A DNA stretch of 5,417 bases, taken from positions 1 through 5,417 of the forward strand of contig JAGWRJ010000111.1 of the NCBI GenBank assembly GCA_028869725.1, given 5' to 3'. Of this stretch, positions 5,399 through 5,417 are shown one piece after another; within the stretch, counting starts at the first letter, position 1, and each line of letters begins with the position of its first letter. Below the pieces are notes generated by a model that was not told the DNA's origin, did no database searches, and saw nothing but the letters and a program-made list of their open reading frames with translations. The position numbers were made by a program, and so were the translations under genes. This DNA comes from Alphaproteobacteria bacterium (GTDB lineage Bacteria; Pseudomonadota; Alphaproteobacteria; Micropepsales; Micropepsaceae).

Positions 5399-5417
5399 GG
5401 CGCATGAGAGCCCCGGC

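Noticed and set aside
1..5417. Mobile element, CRISPR array, integrase or defence system
   Set aside because: The window is filled by contiguous complex I genes and one intact tRNA. I saw no repeat array, transposase, integrase or duplicated tRNA end that would mark an insertion.

Overview
This window carries the 5' part of a bacterial respiratory complex I operon (proton-pumping NADH:quinone oxidoreductase, nuo), entirely on the minus strand. Read in transcription order (right to left), it holds a tRNA-Asp gene with its own likely promoter, a 229-base non-coding stretch with a good candidate nuo promoter and two small hairpins, then nuoA, nuoB, nuoC, nuoD, nuoE, nuoF, an unrecognised 40-codon reading frame, and the first 40 codons of nuoG, which runs off the left edge. 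Every recognised gene other than nuoG is full length, and each has the cofactor or quinone-site residues expected of its family.

The organism is most likely an alphaproteobacterium. nuoC and nuoD are separate genes (fused in E. coli and its relatives), NuoE has a long C-terminal tail beyond the 2Fe-2S domain, and the protein sequences are of the alphaproteobacterial/mitochondrial type. Base composition looks mid-50s percent G+C by eye. A member of the Rhodospirillales/Acetobacteraceae is a reasonable guess, but it is an inference that needs a database search.

Layout from the 3' edge of the strand as given: 5370-5398 tRNA promoter; 5249-5325 tRNA-Asp(GTC) with encoded CCA; 5020-5248 leader and intergenic region with the nuo promoter at 5086-5113 and hairpins at 5233-5247, 5053-5066 and 5034-5049; then the genes. 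The genes are packed tightly: nuoA/nuoB overlap by 10 bases, nuoB/nuoC are 12 bases apart, nuoC/nuoD and nuoD/nuoE share ATGA overlaps, nuoE/nuoF share a TGATG junction, nuoF and the small frame are 9 bases apart, and the small frame and nuoG again share a TGATG junction. This fits one polycistronic mRNA with translational coupling.

Functionally, NuoE, NuoF and NuoG form the NADH-oxidising arm (FMN plus iron-sulfur clusters N1a, N3, N1b and others). NuoB, NuoC and NuoD form the connecting arm with cluster N2 and the quinone site. NuoA is the first membrane subunit. The remaining subunits (rest of G, then H to N) are expected beyond the left edge. I see no novel multi-gene system here. The one element that standard complex I annotation does not explain is the small reading frame between nuoF and nuoG.
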